Below, piece by piece: positions 12,217 through 28,034 of a DNA stretch of 64,000 nucleotides (its first letter is position 1; every line of letters begins with the position of its first letter). The notes beneath the pieces are model-generated. The model was not told the DNA's origin. It was given only the letters and a program-made list of their open reading frames with translations, and did not search any database. The position numbers were made by a program, and so were the translations under genes. Origin of the DNA: Chrysomallon squamiferum (Eukaryota; Mollusca; Gastropoda; Neomphalida; Peltospiridae); the NCBI GenBank assembly GCA_012295275.1, contig CM022667.1:21332667-21396666 (forward strand), in the 5' to 3' direction.

Positions 12217-13576
12217 AGGGTGACCCAAAATGAATGATACCCACATAATAGTGAATAAAATCATTAATAATAATCTTATTTTTCAGATTCTACTAGAGGA
12301 GGAGATAACAATATGGATCAACAATAGAAGTTTTTGAAAAATGCCTTGGACGACTGAACAAAATACTTTTTGCGTTGAGACATATTTGAAGACAAAGTCT
12401 ATAAAAACTGTGTAGGCAAAATTTCGGAGGCGGTTCAATTTCAACCATTATCCGAACAAATCCATGATCTACAGATGGGTCAACAAGTTCAAGAGCAAGG
12501 GAACTGTGCTAAAACTGAGTGCTAAAAGTGAAGGGGTCGCAACTGGACGACATTTGGGTGTAAGAGTGGCACAGAATGTTGATGCTGTCTGGGCCTCGGC
12601 CAGTCGCAGCCCCAAGAAGTCTATCCTAAGACGCAGTCAGGAGCTTGGCATTCCGCGGGAATCACTGAGACGAATTCTCGTCACGGATCTTACAAAATGT
12701 AGATTAAACAGAAGCTGACGCTAGGAGACCGGGATAAAAGAGTTGTCATGTGTCGATTGTTCTGTGAACAGATTGAAGCGAATCCGGACTTTCTTGACGA
12801 GAGTGGTTCTCTGATGAGGCACACTTTCTTCTGTCAGGTCATGTCAACTCCTAAGAGTTGAATATGCATCTTGAATATGTGTTTTCTTGGGTACACTACC
12901 ACCAGAGGATGTCCTCCAGCGTCCATTACATTCGATAAAATGCACTGCATGGGTGGCCATTTCTAAGCATGGCATCATTGGACCTTTTTTGGTTCGAAGA
13001 CAAAACTGAATGTTCTCTCAGGGTGAACTCAGAACATTATCTTGAGGTCATGAGGAAGTTTTGAACTGCACCAGGGAGACGCAGAGGCATCAATCGAGAG
13101 AAACAATGGTTTCAGCAGGTCGGGGCGACTCCACACACTTCAAACCAAACGTTGGCTGCAGTAGTGATTTGCGAATCGGCTGATCAGTAGGAGATGTGAT
13201 CCAGAGTGGGCCCCACACTCACTTGACCAGAACCCCCCAGATTTCTACCTAAGGGGCTATCTGAAGGACCATGTTTACGAAACCAACCCCTAGACAATCA
13301 GGGTCTTGAAAACAGAAATCACCGCAAAGATTAGGGCTTCCCAAGAGAGGAGAGTGTCCGTGTTATTGACAGTTTCGAGCACCGCATTCAGGAGTGTCTA
13401 CCTCGTCAAGGTGGCCATCTCGAACACATTTTGGAACGAGCATAAATGACAGCCCATTTGATGTTAACAACCCAAACTTTCTGGACTAAATTGTTATTGC
13501 CTAAGATAAATTTGTGTGAAAAATAAGTAAAATCTCTCAGCACTTCTATGGGTATCATTCATTTTGGGCCACCCTG
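12217..13576 (+). mobile_element. decayed IS630/Tc1/mariner-superfamily DNA transposon with terminal inverted repeats
   Basis: The left end (12,217-12,246, starting AGGGTGACCCAAAATGAATG) is matched in inverse by the right end (13,547-13,576, ending TTTTGGGCCACCCTG), about 28 nt with a few mismatches. A TA follows the right end, as expected of TA-targeting elements; the left TA has been lost. The 1.36-kb body holds a broken transposase in plus orientation. It is a dead non-mobile copy between DHODH and the small secreted-peptide gene. Confidence 0.88.
12343..13443 (+). pseudogene. transposase pseudogene (DUF4817-like HTH plus DDE_3-type catalytic core)
   Basis: The reading opens MPWTTEQNTFCVETYLKTKS and stops at 12,413. 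In another frame it resumes FNHYPNKSMIYRWVNKFKSK, then SRSPKKSILRRSQELGIPR (helix-turn-helix region; open reading 12,464-12,718, stop at 12,716). Later pieces give KRVVMCRLFCEQIEANPDF, the first Asp block FSDEAHFLLSGH (about 12,810), TAWVAISKHGIIGPF, WFQQVGATPHTSNQT (second block, catalytic Asp replaced by Val) and CDPEWAPH plus NPPDFYLRGYLKDHVY (third block). Stops, frameshifts and the lost Asp make it inactive. A 23-nt stretch at 12,849-12,871 is foreign to the family and matches an ACIN1 exon. Family assignment is from motif recognition. Confidence 0.88.
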
Positions 13577-13868
13577 TACTTTACGTGTAAACAAGGAGAA
13601 ATACACCTCAGACACCTTAATGGTGTTTATGTATGTATGTATTATCTATCAAAACAAAAATATTTACATTCACCTAAAAGGTTTAAAATTAAATTTACAT
13701 TAAACTACACTTTTAAAGAGAAATATCATAAAATATTATATACAAATTATTAAAATATTTTGAAAAAAATTCACTTAATGAGTTATACTTTCCATTTTAC
13801 ATTAGAAATTTTAAATGATAAAAATGTTAAATAACTTTATAAAATGAGACAGAAACACAGTAATAATA

Positions 13869-13876
13869 TTTTATTA
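13869..13876 (-). promoter_or_regulatory. poly(A) signal of the secreted-peptide gene
   Basis: AATAAA on the minus strand about 55 nt past the stop codon. Confidence 0.55.
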
Positions 13877-13929
13877 ATTTTCACACAGAGGTATACAGTA
13901 GATATATGAACGACATGGACACAAAGTGT

Positions 13930-14440
13930 TTAATATTCACATCTGTAGCTGTCAATAGAATTAACTCTTCTACATTTGAGATATTTGCAGCAGTTCAGCA
14001 TCCCTCCAAGAACACTGCATTTTGAATGCCATTCGAGACACTGAAACAAATAACATCAACAATGATAATGATAGCAATGGGTCTCACGGCCGTAATAACA
14101 TAATAAAGTAATAAAACATAATAATTTTTCTTGTAAAAAATACAAATACATTTTCTTTAATATTATTTAGTTGATGAATACAAATTTGTATTATTTCTTT
14201 TTTTATTAATATATATTTTTAGTACGTACTTCTCTAAACTGTTTCTTTCTAAGCCTTTTGAATAAAGACTTTTATTACTTTCTGAATAACTACAAATTTC
14301 AAAGAACCCACCAGTTTGTTTTCGATTGCATTGATTTCATCAGACATACGCTTAGTGTTAGCGGTGTCCACGATGTAGGCAGACTGTACGAGTGTAGAGA
14401 GACACAAGACGACAGTTAACAGAACATATGTCCCTCTCAT
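13930..14440 (-). CDS. small secreted cysteine-rich peptide precursor, inhibitor-cystine-knot-like
   Basis: Two coding exons on the minus strand. Exon 14,440-14,312 codes 43 residues from ATG: a signal peptide (MRGTYVLLTVVLCLSTLVQS) and an acidic/basic pro-region ending at a GTGGGT donor in phase 0. Exon 14,040-13,930 (36 residues, stop TAA at 13,932-13,930) begins directly with Cys after a TTTCAG acceptor. It carries six Cys spaced C-X6-C-X8-CC-X4-C-X10-C, the classic knottin order seen in many venom peptides, protease or channel inhibitors and some hormones. The total is about 79 residues. There is no clear dibasic site before the first Cys, so the exon junction marks the domain edge. Acceptor TTTAAACAG at 14,443-14,444 just before the ATG implies a 5' UTR exon. 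Function is not recognised; toxin, inhibitor, antimicrobial or hormone are all possible. Confidence 0.75.
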
Positions 14441-14873
14441 TGCTGTTTAAAACAAAGAAAGAAAGAAAATAAGAAATGAAAATAAATAAATAAATAATGC
14501 ATATATAATAAAAATAATAAAAATATAGATTCAGTTGTAGTTTAATACTATTTTAATAAATGTCGGAAGTACTAAACACCTGTTTTAGAAACATGTGTTT
14601 ATTTGATATCATATATAATTATTTCCTTAAAATTTAATTCACTTCATCTTGCTTTATAATCATAAAACAAAAATATAATGATATAATTAAAGTTACATAA
14701 AATTAGAAAGTGAGTATTTAGTACAAGATTCAACGTACAAAAATAATTAAAGATATATAAATAAAACAGTATACAAATTAAAGTATATCATAAACAGTTT
14801 ACTCACAAAGCTAAAGCTTATATACTAACCTACATTACAAATGAAAGAAAATATTAATAACTAAAATATTCAC

Positions 14874-14945
14874 CAGATTCCTTTAGGTTTTTCTTTAAAA
14901 GATGTTCTGTAATGCAGGCAGTGAATACGCTGTGGTAACTCTTTG
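14874..14945 (-). other. inferred 5' UTR exon of the secreted-peptide gene
   Basis: A donor AATCTG/GTGAAT at 14,874/14,873 lies about 70 nt downstream of the expected start site of the TATA box at 14,970-14,975. It would splice to the acceptor two bases before the ATG at 14,440. Position is inferred, not observed. Confidence 0.45.
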
Positions 14946-14969
14946 TTTTAAATAAAGTGAATCCAGACA

Positions 14970-14975
14970 TATATA
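14970..14975 (-). promoter_or_regulatory. TATA box of the secreted-peptide gene
   Basis: CTATATATG on the minus strand, about 30 nt before the inferred start near 14,940. A TATA promoter fits a tissue-specific, strongly expressed secreted product. Confidence 0.5.
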
Positions 14976-15994
14976 GACAGTCGCAGATGGTAATTAATAC
15001 TTATCAGATTGTCTAGAACTTATTAAAATGTCATTGAAACAGTAATAATGAGAAACTTACTCAAGCACGACATATTGTCACTTTAAATAAACCAGGGAGT
15101 CTCTGTTATAAATCAAATTAATGATTTTAATATGATCTATTATAGCTTTTAATGGTGTTTTTTGATGTTTGTTTTTTGTATACTCTCTCTCATAACCCCC
15201 CCCCAAAAAAAACACCATGAAGATACAAAAACATTCAATAATCGAACATTTGCAAAAAAATTTAAATAATTTAAATATTTCTGAATATTATTTTCTTGAA
15301 ATTTAAGCTTTTTAAACAACAGTCGATATAACGGTCTTGATGTTACTGTAGTACTGCTTTATGATGTTATTTAATGTATATATGCGAGACATATGCGAAG
15401 ACTAAATAAAGACAGGTAACAAATGCACGGAGTCACTGGTAAAACATAGCCACTGATAAAGTAGTTTTATGCTAAAAGTGTTACAGGATATATGTATTGT
15501 CAGGAAATATGCATAATTTCAGAACATTTCAGAAAATACATATCTTGTCTTATTCACTCACGAAAACGGTAATGCAATGGCTGCGATTACGTTATTCTGT
15601 GGCACAGTCAATGGAGAGACTGAGGAGGGAAGCCAGATGACGCCAGACCGGTGTGATCACCAGGACCCAGCAGTGCAGCAAATGAGGAACACTTAATTCC
15701 ACTGAAAAACTAGTTCTTCTGAAATTTAAACTTGAGTCCACTGTCCATTTATTTGTATTATACCTCCTAACCAAGAAACATGCATGTCTTTAATGTCACA
15801 GTTTGCTCTTTCTGGGCACTGTTGACGCTGTCGTTTCCCGTGGATTATTATTAACTTTGGCACATTACTTTCAGTTCAGTGATTACACATATTTTCTGAA
15901 GTTTTCAGGCAATTATAGATTTTTCCTAATAATACATATTTCTTGTAACATACAGAGAGAAGGGTAAAGATATATACATATACATATATATATC

Positions 15995-16027
<33 letters not shown>

Positions 16028-16085
16028 GCGCTCTACAGTTAGGATTGAGTTTAATTAAAGAAAACGACTGAAAACATTATTTATT

Positions 16086-16117
<32 letters not shown>

Positions 16118-16605
16118 CATTTTTTTAATTTTTTTTTTATTATTATTTTTTTTTTATGTCATAATAATAAATTTAGATAATAAAGAAAGACAGACGGAGA
16201 ATTTTTTGATAAATATTTGTATTATTTTCTGTGAATTATGAGTTAATGTTACGGCTACAGTGGATACGACAATCTGTGTTACTTTATCAGATTAGTCTAT
16301 ATATGGAATCTAGCCCATCTTCCGGAAATCGCCCGACGTCGCTAATAACACATATCAGAGTTGGCGTATCTAGTTACACAGATCACCTGCTTTACAATGG
16401 GCGTATATATGCTAATAAGGACTTTCCAGCTTATGTGTTTTCATTTCATTGGCTGGAGCAGATCGTTAAGTTAAAATCAGGTGCAGTAATGACTAACGGG
16501 ACTTCAAATGTTCTGGGTTGTAAACAGCGATATATCTGACAAGCCAGATCAAATCAGACTTTTTGATAATTCTCATTTATTACTCAACTGTAATTAAAGT
16601 GGGAA
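14976..16605. other. intergenic between the peptide gene and COTL1
   Basis: A+T-rich. Contains a short CA/GA run (15,995-16,027), an ATT run near 16,080-16,150 and the presumed COTL1 promoter from about 16,300. No other gene is visible. Confidence 0.55.
16411..16452 (+). promoter_or_regulatory. possible COTL1 promoter motifs (CArG-like and inverted CCAAT)
   Basis: GCTAATAAGG (16,411-16,420) differs by one base from the SRF CArG consensus, common upstream of actin-cytoskeleton genes. ATTGG (16,448-16,452) is an inverted CCAAT box. There is no TATA box. Suggestive only. Confidence 0.25.
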
Positions 16606-16963
16606 CGACTTACCAGAAGGCGGAAGTTATTTAAATATAGTCCATCAATATTAATTAAGTTGATTACTAATTCCGATCAACCCTTTTTTTTTCCAGTTTC
16701 CCTGACATTCTTCTATCTATTTTCTCACTATGACTTCTTTGGATAAAGCAGCAATCAGAGAAGCGTATTGTGACATCAGAGATGATAATTCTGATGTAAT
16801 ATGGTAAGTGTTTTATTAATATCAACTATTGTTTTATTTTATTGTTTATAAATAATGTATAATTACATTCGTCATGTAATTTTTAAGACTTTATAATAAA
16901 GTATACATTTTTTCTTTTTTCTTACATTATATATATATATAACTTCCTCCTTCTGGTAAGTCG
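16606..16963. repeat. 25-nt inverted repeat bracketing COTL1 exon 1
   Basis: The left arm 16,606-16,630 (CGACTTACCAGAAGG...) and the right arm 16,939-16,963 are reverse complements at 24 of 25 positions. They enclose 308 nt with the start codon and first splice donor. The right arm lies in intron 1. Confidence 0.85.
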
Positions 16964-19332
16964 TACACCCCCCCCCCCATATATATATACCTTTTGTTCA
17001 CGTATCTCATTTCTCTTCCTTTCTTTGTTTATAACACAACTATGTAGGTGGCACTTTAGGCCTTCAAATGTTTAAAACAACATTTTACAAAATAAACAAA
17101 TATCTGTAAATCATCTAACAACATTTTTTCAATAAACAAGTCTGTACTGAACGACATACTGATCTGCGAATTAAGATTTATTTCGGCTCAAGTTAGGTTA
17201 TATATCTGAACGTAACTAAGTAAAGTAGGTCAAGTCCTTGTCATAAATATCGATGATTATCAGATTAAAATAAATAAATAATAAAAAATGAAAAACAAAA
17301 ATTGCACTAACTTAATTCCATTGTAAAGTCGAGTTTTTCTAAAACTTAACCAATTTGATTTGTTACAAACATAATTAGAACAAAACAAATGTAAATCAGA
17401 CTTTACTACAGTCTCCGATGGCAATGCGGGCCTGCTACAGTAAGATACTTATCGGTAGAAAGCGTTTTTTAATTACTACTTTTATTTTCTTTATTAAAAA
17501 CCACATACAAGCTTTAAATTATTTACTGACTGAAATACATTTTTATTCACAGATATACCACTTTACTGAGCTAGCCTCTTATCTTGTTTCCCGAATCTAC
17601 AGTCGTGTGGATTGTATCAACCTGTTTATCAAACATAGTTGATGTCAAATTTTATTTATTATCTTCTCAGATTTAATTGCAGTTTTTATCTTGGATGGTA
17701 ATAATATATATACGTGCTGAATAACGCAGTTAATAAATAACGTTTCTGTGAAAAAGGACAAATAATTGCCTTAAATTATTTTTCACGTACCGAACTTGTT
17801 CATGCAATCTGTTTTACTGCTAGTTACTCTTTCATCCTAGCATCTTTTACATGCATCTTTCCATGTACCAGAAAGCACAAATCCAGCCGGATAGAGACAG
17901 ATCAGCGCTTTGTCTCTGCAGTAAACCCTTTATCAGTTAGAAAATACATTTTCAATAGCAGTAAAGCTGAAAGTGTAAATGTTGATGGATTATATGTTTT
18001 TTAAAAATGTCCTAAATGTGTCTTTAAAAAACTGTCAGAGAGAGATTTTTATTTTATTTTATTCTAATATTTGTTCTATTTTGATTTTAAGAAATGAGGA
18101 AAATAAAAATTCAAGTTCCCATACAAAGCTGACGAAGAGGAAACTTTAAAATCTGTTCCTGGTAATTAATGTTAACTGACTGAAAACAGAGATGTTCTAA
18201 AATTATAGCATTTTATTTTATTTTATTTAGGGCGGTCCTCAAATATGATGGTGATACGATAGTTCTAGATTCAAAAGGATCAACATATGAAGAATTCCAG
18301 TCAAAGTTTACAGGTAATATTAATTACCTTGCTGTACAAATATTAAATATTTATGTATGTTATAATCTAGCTTTTAATGTAAGTTGTTTGTGTGTGCATG
18401 AGAGTATAAATATATGCATTTCTACGCATTTTAGAAGCATGATGCATAATAGTATTTTTAATAATTATGTGTAAATTATCATTTTTATTATCATTATTAT
18501 TGCTTCTGTTGTTGTTGTTATTATTATTATTGTATTATATTTTATTATTAGTACAACTACTACTACTACTATTATGTTTAATTGGTTGTCACATAATGAG
18601 TATCTCATTTCCGTTATAGTCGTATAGTTGTTACTTATCAGCAACATTTCCCCTCTCTGTTAACAATAATAACATTCTGTGTTTGTAGATGATATTAGAG
18701 CGTTTGGTTACGTCCGGGTTACAACAGGAGATGAAATGAGCAAACGAGCCAAGTTCGCATTGATCACGTGGGCTGGCCCTAACGTTTCAACTCTCAAAAA
18801 AGCGAAAATGGGAACAGACAAAACGCGCGTGAAGGAAGTTATACAGGTGTGCAAACAATGACTAAACACAGATCATCATAATAATCAGATCAGACACAAA
18901 ATATCATTCACAAACAAATGTTAGTTAGCCCCAAAATACCTCGCTGCGTTAAATTACTCTGTATACAAAATTCGATATTCCTTGCCGACCATATGTGTTT
19001 TTAAATTCAAATGTCGAGATCGCTGAGGATATATATTCACTTTACAATACAGGCAGTAATCCCACTGCACGTCTCTTTTACAGCTCTGAGCACAGCTCGA
19101 CACTACATTGTAAACACGTGTCTCAAGTGACCCGGCCCTGAAATAAAGCAATGACGTTTTTTATATTAGTTCTAACTGTCTGAAGTATTTCTTACACTGA
19201 CTATAGTATTTTATATTTCAGAACTTTGCAGTGGAGCTACATGTAACAGAGCACGAGGAGTTAGAAGAGGAATTTATTAAATCTGCTCTAATGAAGGCAG
19301 GTGGTGCTAATTACGGAACAGGACAACGATGA
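16730..19332 (+). CDS. COTL1: coactosin-like protein (ADF-homology F-actin-binding protein)
   Basis: Four exons: 16,730-16,803, 18,231-18,313, 18,689-18,846 and 19,222-19,332 (TGA at 19,330-19,332), joining in phase to 141 residues, the usual size for coactosin-like proteins. The product starts MTSLDKAAIREAYCDIRDDN, reaches the first splice through VIW, has the ADF-H core (YVRVTTGDEMSKRAKFALIT, then GTDKTRVKEVIQ) and ends KAGGANYGTGQR. Lys74 in KRAKF lines up with the actin-binding Lys75 of human COTL1. The family binds F-actin in the cytoplasm without severing it. Donors are GTAAGT, GTAATA and GTGTGC. The coding part of the first exon is flanked by a 25-nt inverted repeat. Poly(A) signal AATAAA at 19,485-19,490. 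Confidence 0.95.
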
Positions 19333-19484
19333 TGGATTACAACAGAATAGTTTGTATGTCTGTGTACATAACGAGTGACTGAGACGTTGAAATGAACACT
19401 GAACACGTGTGCATTCTTAGAATATATAATTAAGTGAGAGACGAAACAAAACAATTGATATATTTCAATATTCTAAACCTATCA

Positions 19485-19490
19485 AATAAA
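19485..19490 (+). promoter_or_regulatory. poly(A) signal of COTL1
   Basis: AATAAA about 150 nt past the stop codon, followed by T-rich sequence. A further AATAAA occurs near 19,901. Confidence 0.5.
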
Positions 19491-19499
19491 ATTAATTAT

Positions 19500-21246
19500 T
19501 TTTCTTCATCTGATGAGAAATTGATTGCTTGATTTATTGTTGTTGTTGTTGTTGTTGTGTGTGTGATTTACTACATAATACATAAGAATTTAGAAATACA
19601 GATTTTTATGGCATCCCATATTATAACAGATTGAAAAGGAACCAGTTTAATATAAAACAAGGATTTTTCCTTCATGAAACAAAGACAGTTTAACAAAAAG
19701 CTTATTTTCTCTTACATCTTACTGGTAAAGATCTATGTATGAAGGAAGACATAATTTATTTTGTAGTTTTAGTGTTTAACAGGATCTTTATTGACACATG
19801 AAATAATATTGTAAAAAGAATTATACAAAATAAAATTTAATTCTGTGTAAAAATTTGATTCACACACATTCATAACAAGGAGAGATGGAGATAAAATATG
19901 AATAAAGAGATTTCTTTGATTTGTTGATGTGACTTATTTATTTGTTTTGTGGTTTTAATGTAAAAACGATGATCAAAAACCATTTTTGCGGGGGACACGC
20001 TTATTTATATGTATATGTTATATGTGTGTTGTATATGTGTTGTCTGATAAACTGTCGTTGAATGATATGTATTAAACTAATATACATCAAAAATATTTAT
20101 ATTACATCGCAAATGAATATATTCAAAACAGGTATTTATAATATATTGTATTATTACATAGATACAGAACTTTCCAAAATGTGAATTATACGGATACAAG
20201 AATCGCTGAGTTCACGTGGAACTCGGAGCGGGCAGCACCGGTCCGTAATATCCAAAAACTTGGGAATCGCGAAAGTAAAAATTAACAATTTACCGAAACT
20301 TTAAACTTTATAACAGTTAAAACAAGTACTACAATAATGTAAGAACAATGTACAGCGTGGTTATGGGGGCACTGTAAAATTTACTCTTACTTTTATGGAA
20401 AGTGAGTTTGAAAGAGTCTTCAGTTATAGCGTAGTGGGTCACGGAATAACTTATTAGTACCTGGGTAAGGTTTAAAGTGGAAGATGGTGATAAGTTCAGA
20501 TTTTTGTGATTATTCTAAAAAGCTGATTTTCAGTGATGTCGACAGCAAACAGTATTTACATAACTGCTGTCATCAAGGGCCTGCAGATTTAGATGTGATA
20601 AAGTCAGTTACAAATAATCATTTGAAAATCTAGAAATATTTTTTTCTTTATTTCGATTAATTTTCTTTTTAACCTAGATAGATTTTTCTCTAAACAGTGA
20701 AATGAATTGTTTGAGTTATGAGCATTTAATTTAACTTCATTTCAAATAAATTGAAAATAGAATAAAATAAAATAAATTATAAACGAAGTAAAAATATAAA
20801 ATTTCTAAGGCAACATACAATTAAAATGAATTATACGTAGATTGCATAAATAAAATTTATTATGAAATGTTTACGAGATCATAACTGTATTTCTTTTTGT
20901 TCTTTTCCTTATTTATTTATTTATTTTTAAAATTTAAAAGTTTATTAATATTTATTTATTTATTTATTTATTATTTTCAGTTTTATTAATTACACATTTT
21001 AAACACAGAATTAAATCATAATTTAAATTTAGTTTTTATATAGTGAGAATACAAATGTCTGAGTTGTACAAAAAAGCTTCGAAGATTAAGTCTCAATTTA
21101 GTCAGAGGCTAAAAAAAATAATAAAAAAATAAAAAATTTCATCTATAATTAGTAAAGAAGAAACATCGGAAGAAAAAAGATTTAAGAGAGAAGGAATATA
21201 GGAATGTAGGAATGTAGGAATGCTCAGATGACTGTATCTTTCAAAG
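19500..21246. other. intergenic, A+T-rich, no gene seen
   Basis: Past the COTL1 3' end. A short G+C-richer patch near 20,200-20,275 has GAGTTC and GAACTC flanking ACGTG. Otherwise simple TTTA and A runs. Confidence 0.55.
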
Positions 21247-23301
21247 CTGACTACCTGCTTGTAGTAAAGCTGTCTATAAACTCAGTACCTGCTTGTTGTA
21301 AAGCTGTCTATAAACTGACTACGTGCTTGTTGTAAAGCTGTCTATAAACTGACTACCTGCTTGTTGTAAAGCTGTCTATAAACTGAGTACCTGCTTGTTG
21401 TAAAGCTGTCTATAAACTGACTACCTGCTTGTTGTAAAGCTGTCTATAAACTGACTACCTGCTTGTTGTAAAGCTGTCTATAAGCTGAGTACCTGCTTGT
21501 TGTAAAGCTGTCTATAAACTGACTACCTGCTTGTTGTAAAGCTGTCTATAAACTGACTACCTGCTTGTTGTAAAGCTGTCTATAAACTGACTACCTCCTT
21601 GTTGTAAAGCTGTCTATAAACTGAGTACCTGCTTGTTGTAAAGCTGTCTATAAACTGACTACCTGCTTGTTGTAAAGCTGTCTATCAACTGGGTACCTGC
21701 TTGTTGTAAAGCTGTCTATAAACTGACTACCTCCTTGTTGTAAAGCTGTCTATAAACTGAGTATCTGCTTGTTGTAAAGCTGTCTATCAACTGGGTACCT
21801 GCTTGTTGTAAAGCTGTCTATAAACTGACTACCTCCTTGTTGTAAAGCTGTCTATAAACTCAGTACCTGCTTGTTGTAAAGTTGTGTATAAATTGACTAC
21901 GTGCTTGTTGTAAAGCTGTCTATAAACTGACTACCTGCTTGTTGTAAAGCTGTGTATAAACTGACTACCTGCTTGTTTTAAAGCTGTCTATAAACTGACT
22001 ACCTGCTTGTTGTAAAGCTGTCTATAAACTGACTACCTCCTTGTTGTAAAGCTGTCTATAAACTGACTACCTGCTTGTTGTAAAGCTGTCTATAAACTGA
22101 CTACCTGCTTGTTGTAAAGCTGTCTATAAACTGACTACCTGCTTGTTGTAAAGCTGTGTATAAACTGACTACTTGCTTGTTGTAAAGCTGTCTATAAACT
22201 GACTACCTGCTTGTTGTAAAGCTGTCTATAAACTGACTACCTGCTTGTTGTAAAGCTGTCTATAAACTGACTACCTGCTTGTTGTAAAGCTGTCTATAAA
22301 CTGAGTACCTGCTTGTTGTAAAGCTGTCTATAAACTGACTACCTCCTTGTTGTAAAGCTGTCTATAAACTGACTACCTCCTTGTTTTAAAGCTGTCTATA
22401 AACTGACTACCTGCTTGTCGTAAAGCTGTCTATAAACTGACTACCTGCTTGTTGTAAAGCTGTCTATAAACTGACTACCTGCTTGTTGTAAAGCTGTCTA
22501 TAAATTGACTACGTGCTTGTTGTAAAGCTGTCTATAAACTGAGTACTTGCTAATAGGTAAAGCTGTCTATAAACTGACTACCTGCTTGTTGTAAAGCTGT
22601 CTATAAACTGACTACCTGCTTGTTGTAAAGCTGTCTATAAACTGACTACCTCCTTGTTGTAAAGCTGTCTATAAACTGACTACCTCCTTGTTGTAAAGCT
22701 GTCTATAAACTGACTATGCTTGTTGTAAAGCTGTCTATAAACTGAGTACCTGCTTGTTGTAAAGCTGTCTATAAACTGACTACCTCCTTGTTGTAAAGCT
22801 GTCTATAAACTGACTACCTCCTTGTTGTAAAGCTGTCTATAAACTGAGTATGTGCTTGTTGTAAAGCTGTCTATAAACTGACTACCTGCTTGTAAAGCTG
22901 TCTATAAACTGAGTACCTGCTTGTTGTAAAGCTGTCTATAAACTGAGTACCTGCTTGTTGTAAAGCTGTCTATAAACTGAGTACCTGCTTGTTGTAAAGC
23001 TGTCTATAAACTGAGTACCTGCTTGTTGTAAAGCTGTCTATAAACTGACTACGTGCTTGTTGTAAAGCTGTCTATAAACTGACTACCTGCTTGTTGTAAA
23101 GCTGTCTATAAACTGACTACCTGCTTGTTGTAAAGCTGTCTATAAACTGACTACCTGCTTGTTGTAAAGCTGTCTATAAACTGACTACCTGCTTGTTGTA
23201 AAGCTGTCTATAAACTGAGTACCTGCTTGTTGTAAAGCTGTCTATAAACTGACTACCTGCTTGTTGTAAAGCTGTCTATAAACTGACTACCTGCTTGTTG
23301 T
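21247..23301. repeat. 34-bp minisatellite, about 60 copies
   Basis: Head-to-tail units with the core CTTGTTGTAAAGCTGTCTAT, about 2.05 kb. Units are very alike and vary mainly at a few sites: GACTACCTGC versus GAGTACCTGC versus CCTCC. A few units are shortened (near 22,715 and 22,885) or altered (near 22,550). No open reading frame runs through it. Confidence 0.97.
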
Positions 23302-27247
<3,946 letters not shown>

Positions 27248-27397
27248 CCTTTTTTTTTTTTTTTTTTTTTGTCACTTTGACATGAACAATACATCAGTAA
27301 TGTAAAATAAATAAAAACATAATTCGCACTGAATAAATATTTTAATTAAATTGCATACATTTCTTTTTTAAATTAATATTTGCTTTATGTAAGGATG

Positions 27398-27521
<124 letters not shown>

Positions 27522-27952
27522 CGTAATAATCCAGGTGACGAAAAACTACTCAACAGAAATTTAATTTAACAAAATACATTTTCAATTGATCTAAGTTATA
27601 TTATGAGACTAACTCAAATATTTTTATGGGTATCCATGTCTGATATTTTTGTTTTACATTTGTACACATTTTATCATTGTCGTCAAAAACGGTTACTTGA
27701 AACAGTTCATTCATTCATTCATTCATTCACTGAAATTACACTGTAAACAAACTATTTCAGCAATGTTTTGGAAATTCGTGGAATGTTCTGACATTTGTTT
27801 CTCATTAGTGTTAATTTATTAACTCTTTCTCAGACAAATGTGGACATGATTTCAAGGCGGTTCTCATTTACCCGACAGCGCATAGCGATTTCTACTTCTT
27901 TAATTAAACCTCATCAGAGACACACATAATTGGCATTGAATAAATATTTTAA

Positions 27953-27956
<4 letters not shown>

Positions 27957-28032
<76 letters not shown>
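27957..28032. repeat. GA microsatellite
   Basis: About 37 GA units. Confidence 0.97.

Positions 28033-28034
<2 letters not shown>

Noticed and set aside
16231-16539. 102-residue plus-strand open frame upstream of COTL1
   Set aside because: Overlaps the presumed promoter, resembles no protein and has no splice relation to COTL1.
21247-23301. Possible CRISPR array (regular repeats)
   Set aside because: Units are contiguous with no unique spacers; it is a eukaryotic minisatellite.
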